64,000 bases of DNA from CAXBGS01 sp963975425 (GTDB lineage Bacteria; Planctomycetota; Planctomycetia; Pirellulales; Pirellulaceae). Each line of letters opens with the position of its first letter. Position 1 is the first letter of the stretch. Location of the stretch: positions 310,001 to 374,000 of the forward strand of contig CAXBGS010000005.1 in the NCBI GenBank assembly GCA_963975425.1, read 5' to 3'. The position numbers and the translations under genes are program-made. Below are positions 18,201 to 27,203 of the stretch, piece by piece. Under the pieces are notes generated by a model. The model had not been told where the DNA came from. It did no database searches and worked only from the letters and a program-made list of their open reading frames with translations.

Positions 18201-21200
18201 ATGACTGACCTTCCGGAAACTGCAGCTGCCGAGCCCAACGCCCCGCCACGTCCTTTCGCGCACTTGCACTGCCATAGTCACTACAGTTTGCTCGACGGAG
18301 CAGGCGATATCGGGCGGCTGGTCGACCGCGCGGTCGATCACGGCATGAACGCGTTGGCGTTAACCGATCACGGCAATCTGCACGGGGCTCTGGAATTCTA
18401 TCGCAAGGCTAAATCGGCCAACATCAATCCGATCATCGGATACGAAGCCTACATCGCGCCGGGCAGCCGATTTGACAAAGGCGGTGCCGGCCGCAGCAAA
18501 GACGCCAGCTATCACTTGACGCTGCTGGCAAAGAATCACACCGGCTACAAGAATCTGATCAAACTGGCCAGTGCCGCTTCGCTGGAAGGATTCTATTTCA
18601 AGCCGCGAATCGATAAAGAGATCCTCAAGCAATACAACGAGGGCATCATTTGCCTATCGGGCTGTGTCAGCAGCGAGTTCAGTCGGGCCGTGATGAAAGG
18701 CGTCGACACCGCCGAAGTCGAAAAGGAAGCTCGCGACATCGCCGGCTGGTTTCACAGCGTGTTCGATGATCGATACTTCATCGAAATCATGAACAACAAC
18801 ATCGAAATCCAACGCATGCAGTTGGAAGGTGCGGTTGAAATCGCTAAACGTGTCGGCATTCCCTTGGTCGCAACCAGCGACTGTCACTACGTCAACCAAG
18901 AGGATAGCGAAGCCCAAGACATCATGCTGTGCATCAATACGGGACGTTTCCGTACGGATACGTCACGGATGAAAATGGAAAACGACCAGTTTTTCCTGCG
19001 CAGTCCTCAACAGATGTACGAGAACTTTGTCGGATTGGAACACGCGTGCGCTCGCAGCCAAGAGATCGCGGACTCGGTCGACATCGACATCCAGTTCGGC
19101 AAGTACTTTTTTCCGAACTTTGAATGCCCCGATGAAAAGACGCCGCTGGAATACCTGCGTGAACTTTGCATCAAAGGGCTAAAAGATCGTTACGTCGACG
19201 ACGCCGACCGCTGGAACGAAAACGGTGAATTAAGCGACGAGGTGATGGCTCGGCTGGACCGCGAGCTAGACGTGATCGAAAAGTTGGGCTATCCGACTTA
19301 CTTCTTGATCGTCTGGGACTTTGTGCATCACGCGCGCAGCATTGGGATCTCGGCAACCGCTCGGGGCAGCGGTGTCGGCGCTATCGTGTGCTATGCCCTC
19401 TACATGTCACACGTCTGCCCGCTGCGATACGACCTGCTGTTTGAACGATTCCTGGACGAAAGTCGAACCGAACCGCCTGATATCGATATCGACTTTGAAA
19501 AGGAACGTCGCACCGAGGTTATCGACTACGTCAAGGAACGATACGGCAATGACATGGTTTGCCAAATCGGAACGTTCGGCACCCTGGCCGCTCGCGCGGC
19601 AATCAAAGACACCGGTCGCGCCCTCGGCGTACCACTAGGCCGTGTCAATCAAGTCACCGAAATGGTGCCGGACGAACTAAAGATCACGATCAAGAAAGCA
19701 CTGGAAAAGAGTGCCGACTTGAAAATGACCTACGAAGGCGACCCGGAAATCCGCGAGTTGCTTGACCTGGCGATGAAAATCGAAGGACTTGCGCGTAACG
19801 TCGGCACGCACGCGGCGGCGGTTGTGATCGCCGACAAACCGCTGGCCGAATATGTCCCCCTGACGCGCGTTCCCGGTAAGCAGGACGTCATCACCCAGTG
19901 GTCGATGAATGATGTCGAAGCATCCGGCCTGCTGAAGATGGACTTTTTGGGTTTGCGAAACCTGACCATCCTGTCACGGACGGTCAAGCTGATCGAACAG
20001 ACAACCGGCCAGGCAGTCGACCCGCTGAAGTTCCCGCTCGATGACAAACCGACCTACGCGTTGCTGCAACGAGGCGAAACGAAAGGGGTGTTCCAGCTGG
20101 AATCCGGCGGCATCCGCGACCTGTTATGCCGGATGAAGCCTGACTGCTTTAACGACATCATCGCGACCGCCGCACTTTATCGTCCGGGCCCGCTGGAAGG
20201 CGGAATGGTCGACGATTACGTCAACATCAAACACGGGCGTCAGCAACCCGAATACAAACACCCGGTGCTGAAAGAAGTTCTCGAAGAGACCAACTCGATC
20301 ATGGTCTATCAAGAACAAGTGATGCGGATCCTGAACCGTCTGGGCAACGTGCCGCTTGCCAAAGCGTACACCTGTATCAAGGCGATCAGTAAAAAGAAAG
20401 AAGCACTGATCAACCAGAACTACGAAGTCTTTATCAAAGGCTGCGTCCAAAACGGCTTCGCTGAAAAAGACGGTGAAGATGTCTGGAACCTGATCGTGAA
20501 ATTCGCGGGCTATGGTTTCAATAAATCGCACAGTACCGCGTACGCGCTCGTCGCTTACCAAACGGCGTATCTGAAGGCGCACTACCCCGTCGAATTCATG
20601 GCGGCACTACTATCCAGCGACATCTCGGGCCGGAACTTCAAACGCAAAGACGCGCTTGTCGAACACATGGAAGACTGCGACCGGATGGGCATCGAAGTCG
20701 TCGCCCCGGATGTGAACACAAGTGACCACGATTTCTCGGTCGCCGACGGCAAGATATTCTTTGCCCTGTCCGCCATCAAAGGCTGCGGGGGTTCCACCGG
20801 CGAATCGATCGCGGCCGAACGCAAGAAAAATGGTCCGTACAAAGACATCTTCGATTTTTGTGAACGTGTCGACGCGGCATCATGCAACAAGTCCGCGATC
20901 GAAACGCTGATCAAAGCCGGTGCGATGGACAGCTTTGGCGCTAAACGCAGTCAATTGGCGGCGATGATCGAGCGCGCTCTGCAAGCCGGTGCGGCGGTCC
21001 AAGCCGACAAGCGGACCGGACAAGCCAGCCTGTTCGGTGCGTTCGATGACGAAGAAGAATCACCGACCGAACAGGCATCCGTTCCGATGCCCGACATCGA
21101 AGAATGGCCAGAGCGAGAAAAACTGCTGGCCGAAAAAGAAGTTCTCGGATACTACTTGGCTAGCCATCCGCTGGCAGAATTCGAAGCCAAACTTGCGACG

Positions 21201-21773
21201 TTTCGTACGCACACCACCGACAGCTTGGCCAACGTCAAAGACCGAGGCGAAGTCACGCTGGGCGGCATGATCAGCAGCATCAAGTTTGCTCACACCAAGA
21301 ACGCCAAAGCGGGCGCACCGTCGAAATACGCGAACTTTGACCTGGAAGACATGCAAGGTTCGATCCGTTGCATCGTCTGGCCAAAAGGATTTGTCAACTG
21401 TGGCGATAGCGTTCAGCCAGACGCCGTCGTGTTGGCCAAAGGCAAAGTAGACCGCCGCGGCGGAGGTGACGAGGCGAACCTGATCATCGACGAACTGACC
21501 CTGCTGGAAGAAGTCGACACGCGATTCACACACGGCATGCGTATTCGCTTGGACGAATCGGAACACACCCCGGAAACCATCACGCGGTTGCGAGAGATCA
21601 TCCGAGGCTATCCCGGTTCACAAGAATTGCTATTCAGCATGAACCTGACGCAGGGCGAAGTTGTTCACCTCAAGAGTGACAAGTTCCGCGTGAACATCAA
21701 CAACGAACTTCGCGAACGCCTCGATGACCTGCTGGGAACCGGTCACTACAAACTGATGATGCATAAGAGGTAA
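18201..21773 (+). CDS. dnaE: DNA polymerase III alpha subunit
   Basis: The 1190-residue replicative polymerase is of normal DnaE1 length. The N-terminal PHP domain starts with HLHCHSHYSLLDGAG and ALTDHGNLHGA and keeps its His-rich metal site. The palm motif PDIDIDF (about 427-433) carries the catalytic Asp residues, and KSHSTAYALVAYQTAYLK is a typical DnaE segment. QASLFG (about 938) is a likely beta-clamp-binding motif, and an OB fold follows (GEVTLGGMISSIKFA, about 1013). The ATG at 18201 is preceded by no strong Shine-Dalgarno. It is a single gene. The TAA lies in AGGTAA, and AGGTAAC is repeated twice about 15 bp later. Confidence 0.97.
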   Translation: MTDLPETAAAEPNAPPRPFAHLHCHSHYSLLDGAGDIGRLVDRAVDHGMNALALTDHGNLHGALEFYRKAKSANINPIIGYEAYIAPGSRFDKGGAGRSKDASYHLTLLAKNHTGYKNLIKLASAASLEGFYFKPRIDKEILKQYNEGIICLSGCVSSEFSRAVMKGVDTAEVEKEARDIAGWFHSVFDDRYFIEIMNNNIEIQRMQLEGAVEIAKRVGIPLVATSDCHYVNQEDSEAQDIMLCINTGRFRTDTSRMKMENDQFFLRSPQQMYENFVGLEHACARSQEIADSVDIDIQFGKYFFPNFECPDEKTPLEYLRELCIKGLKDRYVDDADRWNENGELSDEVMARLDRELDVIEKLGYPTYFLIVWDFVHHARSIGISATARGSGVGAIVCYALYMSHVCPLRYDLLFERFLDESRTEPPDIDIDFEKERRTEVIDYVKERYGNDMVCQIGTFGTLAARAAIKDTGRALGVPLGRVNQVTEMVPDELKITIKKALEKSADLKMTYEGDPEIRELLDLAMKIEGLARNVGTHAAAVVIADKPLAEYVPLTRVPGKQDVITQWSMNDVEASGLLKMDFLGLRNLTILSRTVKLIEQTTGQAVDPLKFPLDDKPTYALLQRGETKGVFQLESGGIRDLLCRMKPDCFNDIIATAALYRPGPLEGGMVDDYVNIKHGRQQPEYKHPVLKEVLEETNSIMVYQEQVMRILNRLGNVPLAKAYTCIKAISKKKEALINQNYEVFIKGCVQNGFAEKDGEDVWNLIVKFAGYGFNKSHSTAYALVAYQTAYLKAHYPVEFMAALLSSDISGRNFKRKDALVEHMEDCDRMGIEVVAPDVNTSDHDFSVADGKIFFALSAIKGCGGSTGESIAAERKKNGPYKDIFDFCERVDAASCNKSAIETLIKAGAMDSFGAKRSQLAAMIERALQAGAAVQADKRTGQASLFGAFDDEEESPTEQASVPMPDIEEWPEREKLLAEKEVLGYYLASHPLAEFEAKLATFRTHTTDSLANVKDRGEVTLGGMISSIKFAHTKNAKAGAPSKYANFDLEDMQGSIRCIVWPKGFVNCGDSVQPDAVVLAKGKVDRRGGGDEANLIIDELTLLEEVDTRFTHGMRIRLDESEHTPETITRLREIIRGYPGSQELLFSMNLTQGEVVHLKSDKFRVNINNELRERLDDLLGTGHYKLMMHKR

Positions 21774-21780
21774 AGGTTTG

Positions 21781-21964
21781 CAGGTAACAGGTAACAGGCT
21801 GGACGAGGCTTGTCTTGGTGCACCGGCTTTGGCCCGCTTTGCGGTTCAATCCTTCCGGCGGCGGATCGATTTCGCCTAGCGAGTTTGATTCCGCCTAAAG
21901 GCGGTACACCAACCATGGTCCATCGCATGTCACTTGGAACTGGTGACATGGATGCCTGTTACCT
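21781..21964. repeat. Inverted-repeat element between dnaE and an oxidoreductase gene
   Basis: A perfect 11-bp inverted repeat, AGGTAACAGGC (21789-21799) and GCCTGTTACCT (21954-21964), bounds about 175 bp. Inside it, TTGGTGCACCGGCTTTGGC near the left is matched in inverse by a similar segment on the right ending in CACCAA. A CCGCCT-AA-AGGCGG hairpin is also present. It looks like a small non-coding REP/MITE-like element, with no gene inside. Confidence 0.6.
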
Positions 21965-21987
21965 TTGACCAATTCCCTTATACCTTC

Positions 21988-23397
21988 CTACAGGTATTCT
22001 TGCTTCTTGACTAAGCCTGGCATGGGGACGCTGTACTTGCCTTCGGCGTTGGCTTTCAGCGGCGCGTCCGAATCGATCGTCAACTTGTCGATCCCAGGAG
22101 CGAACTCGTGGTCGTGCTGCATGAACCCTTCCAACGTGATTTCTTGTCCTGTGTGGGCAGCCATTCGGCCCATTGATGTGACCGCACTGGCCATCACGCC
22201 ACGTTCGACTTCGTTGTAGGGCTCGTTGTTTCGGATCGCCGCAATCAGGTCGTTCCATTCCAATTGGTACGGGTTTTCTTCTGGTTGTGGGTACGCCCAC
22301 TGCAAATTGGCGTCATCCATCGACAACCCGCCATAGATGCGGCATTTGGCCGGCGTGTGCGAGGCCGTCGAAACGACACCGATCCCCTTGGTGCCTTGCG
22401 CATAGCTGGCAAATTCACGCAAACATCCGGGGATGGTGCGACCGCCAACGAACATCTTGGCACCATCATCGAACGTGTATTCGATCGAGTAGGTATCAAA
22501 GTTCTGGTCCACCGAATCGCCTCGGTAGTGTCGACCACCGGACGCGATCGCCTTGACGGGCCACGAATTCTTCATCCAGCAAGATTCATCAATGTTGTGA
22601 ATCAAGAAGTCGCTGACGGCACCGCCACTCAGCCACAAGAAACCGTGAAAGTTCTTGATCTGGTACATCAATTCGCTTTGATCGGAATCCGGTTTTCGCG
22701 GCGGAGCGGCAGCCGACCCGGTTGGCCCAGTCATTCGGTAGGCACGCAGCGTGTGAACTTCACCGATCTGTCCGTCTTGGATGCGGTTGAAGAGTTCCTT
22801 GCGGCTCTTGCAGTGACGGCACATCAGACCGACGGCGACTTTGAGGTCTTTTTCCATCGCTTTCTTATTCAGTTCCAGCATCCGTCTGGACGTGGGCGCG
22901 TCGACCGTCACTGGCTTTTCCATAAAGACGTTCAAGCCACGCTCGATGGCATAGGTGTAATGCACCCATCGGAAAGCAGGCGGGGTCGCCAGGATCACGA
23001 CGTCACCCGGCTTCAAGAAATCCATCGCCTCCTTGTACGCGTCGAAGCCCACGAACATGCGTTCTTCGGGTACATCGACACGTTCGCTGACGTCTTTATT
23101 GCCAGCACTGCGGGCTCGTTTCTTGGTCTGTCCCAACAGCGCGGCGTGCGTGGCTTTGACCTTGTTTTCGAAAACGTCGGCGAGCGCCACCATCTTTATC
23201 GGACCGTTATCGACCGACAAGGCGTTCATGGCCGCGCCCGTTCCGCGACCGCCACATCCGATCAAGGCGACGCGTATGGTGTTTTCTTCTGCTGCATGCG
23301 CGTGGGTTGATGCCGACGCGACCAGCGTTGTCGCCGCGGCGGCCTTGCCGGTGTTCATCAGAAAGTGGCGACGGGTTTGATTTTGAGGATCGGTCAT
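21988..23397 (-). CDS. Tat-signal Gfo/Idh/MocA-family oxidoreductase
   Basis: A 469-residue protein with a complete Tat signal: RRHFLMN, a hydrophobic stretch with STHAHA, and predicted cleavage before AEENT. The Rossmann motif is GCGGRGTGAAMNAL, and EKPVTVDAPTSRRML is the conserved EKP segment whose Lys contacts cofactor and substrate. The C-terminal half carries the usual beta-sheet and the conserved MGRMAAHTGQEITLE. This is the common planctomycete type of exported oxidoreductase, whose substrates are probably modified sugars. It is a single gene facing dnaE and is only distantly related to the copy at 15005-16831. Confidence 0.93.
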   Translation of the reverse strand: MTDPQNQTRRHFLMNTGKAAAATTLVASASTHAHAAEENTIRVALIGCGGRGTGAAMNALSVDNGPIKMVALADVFENKVKATHAALLGQTKKRARSAGNKDVSERVDVPEERMFVGFDAYKEAMDFLKPGDVVILATPPAFRWVHYTYAIERGLNVFMEKPVTVDAPTSRRMLELNKKAMEKDLKVAVGLMCRHCKSRKELFNRIQDGQIGEVHTLRAYRMTGPTGSAAAPPRKPDSDQSELMYQIKNFHGFLWLSGGAVSDFLIHNIDESCWMKNSWPVKAIASGGRHYRGDSVDQNFDTYSIEYTFDDGAKMFVGGRTIPGCLREFASYAQGTKGIGVVSTASHTPAKCRIYGGLSMDDANLQWAYPQPEENPYQLEWNDLIAAIRNNEPYNEVERGVMASAVTSMGRMAAHTGQEITLEGFMQHDHEFAPGIDKLTIDSDAPLKANAEGKYSVPMPGLVKKQEYL

Positions 23398-23564
23398 TGA
23401 TGGGTTCCAATCAAAAGGTGGGTTAACGAGAGGGTAGGGCAGGTCGGAAACAAGCTAGAAACGATAAAGGCATCGGCCAAACCTGTTTCCTTGAGTCAGA
23501 TTTCTGGGGAATCAAGAGAGTTTTCAAGACTCACGATTCGTCCAACGTGATCGGTGTGAAAGGC

Positions 23565-24641
23565 TTACTCTTCCGGGTCTTTTTGTTCCGGAGCAGTCTT
23601 TTCCCACTTGTTCGCTTTTTCCTCTGCCGACGGTTCAACCAACGGGCGGACGACGCGAAACCCGACTCCCAGGGCATCTGTATGATACCAGATGCTGCGA
23701 GGAATCTGGGGATCCTGATCCTTCCATGTTTCGTCGGACCCTTCGCGAACGGCACTACGGAGCATCTCTGGATCGTCGTCCCAGCCGCCACCCCGCACGA
23801 CACGGGGGTACAAGGTGGTTGGAATCGCCAGCGGATTCTTGGTTTCCGATGATGTCGCGTAAAAGTCAGGAATGTATTGGTCGAGCACCCATTCGGCGAC
23901 GTTGCCGTGCATGTCATGCAGTCCCCAAGGATTCGGTTCCTTTTGGCCGACTTGCTGGTAGGTATCCTCGCTGTTGTCGAAGAACCACGCGTAATCCTCT
24001 AGCTGGTCGACGTCGTCGCCGAACGAATAGGCAGTCGTGGTACCGGCTCGACACGCGTATTCCCATTCCGCTTCGGTGGGCAATCGATAATAGCGTCCTG
24101 TCTTGACCGACAACCATTTGCAAAACATTCGCGCCGCGTGCTGTGTCATGCAAATCGCGGGGTACCCGTCACGCCCCATTCCGAAACTCATGTCGGTGTA
24201 CGGTTCGGTCGGTTTCGTGAACCCATCGACGGCCAAGTCTCGCGGCGTCTCGGTCAGCGACATCATCTTGCGACGCAACTGATCCATTTCGTCATTCCAG
24301 ACGTCATACACGTCCCACGTCATTTCGAATTTGCTCATCCAAAATGGATCGACGGTGATTTCGCGCTGCGGCCCCTCATCTTCGTTGCGATCCGCTTCGG
24401 ATTCGGGGCTGCCCATCAGAAATGTGCCACCGGGAATCGGCACCATCGGCATTGTCGCTTCGGTATGTTCAATCAGTTCCACGTAGGGCTTCATCTCCGA
24501 TTCAGACGAAGCTTTGGCACCGGGCAAATCAAGCCATAATTCAGGCGATTCGGCACAGCAATCGCCGCCGATCGAGCGCATCGTTAGCGCGAGGCCCGCA
24601 GCGAACAAGCAGAGAGAGGTACGAGACGGAAAGCTATTCAT
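23565..24641 (-). CDS. Secreted FGE-sulfatase-fold protein lacking the FGE cysteines
   Basis: A 358-residue protein with a signal peptide (LCLFAAGLALTMRSIGG). The FGE/SUMF1 domain is clear: IPGGTFLMGSPESEADRNED, YRLPTEAEWEYACRAGT, WGLHDMHGNVAEWV and RVVRGGGWDD. True formylglycine-generating enzymes use a Cys pair near the C-terminus to activate sulfatases. In this protein the corresponding region (LRSAVREGSDETW to GVGFRVVRP) has no Cys. It is therefore more likely a binding or non-FGE catalytic member of the C-type-lectin-like fold, although the family is often annotated as FGE. No sulfatase gene is nearby. The C-terminus is Lys/Glu-rich. Confidence 0.9.
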   Translation of the reverse strand: MNSFPSRTSLCLFAAGLALTMRSIGGDCCAESPELWLDLPGAKASSESEMKPYVELIEHTEATMPMVPIPGGTFLMGSPESEADRNEDEGPQREITVDPFWMSKFEMTWDVYDVWNDEMDQLRRKMMSLTETPRDLAVDGFTKPTEPYTDMSFGMGRDGYPAICMTQHAARMFCKWLSVKTGRYYRLPTEAEWEYACRAGTTTAYSFGDDVDQLEDYAWFFDNSEDTYQQVGQKEPNPWGLHDMHGNVAEWVLDQYIPDFYATSSETKNPLAIPTTLYPRVVRGGGWDDDPEMLRSAVREGSDETWKDQDPQIPRSIWYHTDALGVGFRVVRPLVEPSAEEKANKWEKTAPEQKDPEE

Positions 24642-24881
24642 ACGTAAAATCCGTTCAGCCTTTTGGTGTGGTGGAAGAGTTTGTAGGTGGGACCCGTGAT
24701 TCTACCCAACATCGCCGGCGAATGCGCATCGCCCGGTGCGGCACAGCGCCGCATCCGGTTGGGTCATCCAGCGATCCGCGGCAGGTCAGTACTCGATCGC
24801 GGCACAGCGAAATCGCGATTGCGGGGGCACCGACCTTGCGACCGCGAGGCCGCTAAGTCCCAATCATCCGGCACCAAGCTG

Positions 24882-24947
24882 GCGATCACCTGGCGAGAGG
24901 CTCGCGATCACCTGGCGCGAGGCTCGCGATCACTTGGCATCAAGCTC
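24882..24947. repeat. 22-bp tandem repeat containing the stop of the propeller-like gene
   Basis: Units start at 24882, 24904 and 24926 (consensus GCGATCACCTGGCGCGAGGC plus TC). The third covers the last codons and the TGA stop (24930-24932, minus strand); the other two extend into the spacer and keep the same stop triplet. Confidence 0.92.
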
Positions 24948-27041
24948 GGGCAGACGGTGAAAGACGACGCTTAAGCTGGACGGCGGCAGCGTGACGAGCA
25001 ATCGATGCTGGGGATAAAAATAGATGCGCTGGTCGATCCCGATCAGTTCTCGATGATGAAAATCGCCATACTCGCCGGGCCGAAACTTCACCGCAGGCAG
25101 CGTTGCAATCGGTTCCGGGGCTGGCCCCTTGTGTATCGTCATCCGAGCCTGCGATTTATTTTTTGCGTCATCGTCGCGGACCAAACGAATCGTCAGGTCG
25201 CCGGTGACCGCGGGCAACGGAAAGCTGGTCGCAAACCTTTCCTTGTGCTCACCGATGGCCTTCAACTGATTCGTATAGATGCCTTCGGATGTATAGAGAA
25301 GCTGCCCGTTGGGGGAAGGTGCCAAGTACCCGACCGATTCGCGCAACGTGCCCAATCGAACTTGCCGCCCGGCAAAGCTCATGATCCGCATGGTGTTGGG
25401 TGAATATTGTGTCTCACGGTGCGCGAACAACGATGCGTCGGCGTTTGCGCGCACTTGCGCGGCGGCACCGACCCCAGGCAGACCGATGTCTCGGTTCGGG
25501 TAGGTCACGTCGACGACCTGGACCGAACCTGCTCGCAGTGTAGACGCCCCCAGGAAAACGCCCGGTCCCTTTTCGCTGGCGGCAAAGACCGGACCACCTA
25601 TCGATGCGTACCCTGTCTCGATCAAGCGAACCGGTTGGACGAACGGCAGAATTGCCGTCCGATCAGGCTTGAAGTCACGCAGCGAACGCCGCTCGATTTT
25701 ATTGTCATCGGGTGTCGCCAAGAACAACGAGTTCGCGTTCGCGGTCATCAGCACGTTGGGGTTGTCTAATTCGACTTCGTGCACAAATTTTCGGGTGAAG
25801 ACATCAAGCACGACAATTTTTTTCATCGTCGACATCAACAACAGCAAGTACTGACCTTTCGCACCGATCGCGACGTCGTCAAAGGCACCGTCCAAGGGCA
25901 GTTCCACCGTGGTCGTGTTTGCCGGCCAAGCCGCCGCGGCGTCTTCGATATCGTTGGGCGGACCATCTTCTTTCGTCGGTGCCTCGACCGGATCGGTGAC
26001 GAGGGAAGGATTGCCACGAATTTCGGCAAGACTCTTGATCGGACCAAATCGCTTGGCTTCGTCCAATCGGTGCAGCGCCTTCGCTTTCTTCAGCCCCGTG
26101 AGGTGGCGAGACGCTTCCTGATAAAAGGTGCCCGCATGGCGTTTCGCGCCGGCACGCAAATCGGATTGCAAGGAGTCGGCAAACTGCCACCACTGGTCCG
26201 CCAACACCATCTGATCATCCGACGAATCGATGGTCGCTTTTTCCCTGATGGCAAGTTTCCTTAACGTTTCATTGTCAGATCTTTCCAACATTGCCAGTCC
26301 GCGCGTCCAGTCGTCTTTGACGAAACAAAGAAAGCTTCCGAGTCGGTGATTGGCGGCCGGATCGTTCGGTGCGAGGTCTAAGCGGTCCGCCGCCGCCTTG
26401 ACGCTGGTGTACGAAGACGCCAGCCGCTTTGCTTCTTCGGCCAGAGCGGTCAACGCACGCCGCGAGTCGGTCCTTCGCGTTTTGCGCAAAGATGCCGATA
26501 AAACCGCTATCGCAGATTCGTACCGATCCGCGTCCATCCATTGCTGAGCCAGTGAATAGACGACTTGCTGTATTTCAACCGACGGCTCACGGTTGGACGT
26601 CCGCAGTGCAGCGATCAGTGCCTCGGTGCGTTCGTCGGCTCCGTCGATCATGTACGACTCGGTCATCGCATTGACCGCAGCCAAGGTCGTCGGAACATCG
26701 CCAGCCCGAATCGCAATTTCGCGAGCCGAGCGGAGCATCACATAGCGAGAGACGGGGTCATCCAGTGTGGCATTCGCGTCGCCGAAGATTTGTTTTGCCA
26801 CCTCGGACATCTCTTTCGCCGTCGTGGCCGCCTCGAAACGCTTGCGATAAACTTCGCGGACCAATTCGGACGCCGCTTGCAACTTGGCCGCCGGCGGCAC
26901 TTCGCGCTTGGCCACAACGTCCCCCGACCGGAAGGCCGCAGCATCGGGCGTGGGCTGCTGCGCTGTAATTTCCGAACAGAATATCGCCGCCAGCGGAAAC
27001 AAAACAAGGATCGGCGCGATCATCGGCAAAATGGACTTCAT
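24930..27041 (-). CDS. Secreted beta-propeller-like protein of unknown function
   Basis: A 703-residue protein with a signal peptide (MKSILPMIAPILVLFPLAAIFCSEITA). Residues of about 40-330 are alpha-helical (AASELVREVYRKRF, TALAEEAKRLASSY), a domain I associate with planctomycete exported proteins. Residues of about 370-690 are beta-rich with repeats such as GQYLLLLMSTMKKIVVLDV, NSLFLATPDDNKIERRSL and PNGQLLYTSEGIYTNQL, like a WD40/PQQ-type propeller. No catalytic motif is visible. It is a single gene, convergent with nothing. Its 3' end lies in a 22-bp tandem repeat. Confidence 0.82.
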   Translation of the reverse strand: MKSILPMIAPILVLFPLAAIFCSEITAQQPTPDAAAFRSGDVVAKREVPPAAKLQAASELVREVYRKRFEAATTAKEMSEVAKQIFGDANATLDDPVSRYVMLRSAREIAIRAGDVPTTLAAVNAMTESYMIDGADERTEALIAALRTSNREPSVEIQQVVYSLAQQWMDADRYESAIAVLSASLRKTRRTDSRRALTALAEEAKRLASSYTSVKAAADRLDLAPNDPAANHRLGSFLCFVKDDWTRGLAMLERSDNETLRKLAIREKATIDSSDDQMVLADQWWQFADSLQSDLRAGAKRHAGTFYQEASRHLTGLKKAKALHRLDEAKRFGPIKSLAEIRGNPSLVTDPVEAPTKEDGPPNDIEDAAAAWPANTTTVELPLDGAFDDVAIGAKGQYLLLLMSTMKKIVVLDVFTRKFVHEVELDNPNVLMTANANSLFLATPDDNKIERRSLRDFKPDRTAILPFVQPVRLIETGYASIGGPVFAASEKGPGVFLGASTLRAGSVQVVDVTYPNRDIGLPGVGAAAQVRANADASLFAHRETQYSPNTMRIMSFAGRQVRLGTLRESVGYLAPSPNGQLLYTSEGIYTNQLKAIGEHKERFATSFPLPAVTGDLTIRLVRDDDAKNKSQARMTIHKGPAPEPIATLPAVKFRPGEYGDFHHRELIGIDQRIYFYPQHRLLVTLPPSSLSVVFHRLPELDAK

Positions 27042-27147
27042 CGATCCCTAAAGAAACGGGGGTGCAGCACAACGTCGACAAATGTTCAACGCCGTTGGGT
27101 CATCATCATAACTGACAATCCGGCTTGCTGCAGATAACAGCCCTGCC

Positions 27148-27177
27148 TGTCACCCATTCACCGGCCACCCGTTCACC
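27148..27177. repeat. Short 15-bp tandem repeat near the dehydrogenase 3' end
   Basis: Two units of 15 bp (CACCCATTCACCGGC and CACCCGTTCACCACG) lie about 25 bp after the stop of the PQQ-type dehydrogenase gene. They match at 12 of 15 positions. Confidence 0.6.
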
Positions 27178-27203
27178 ACGATGTAAATCACCGGCGATGC
27201 GTA

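Noticed and set aside
22264..23310. 348-residue plus-strand frame opposite the second oxidoreductase
   Set aside because: Shadow of a clear Tat-signal oxidoreductase gene; no domain or start signal.
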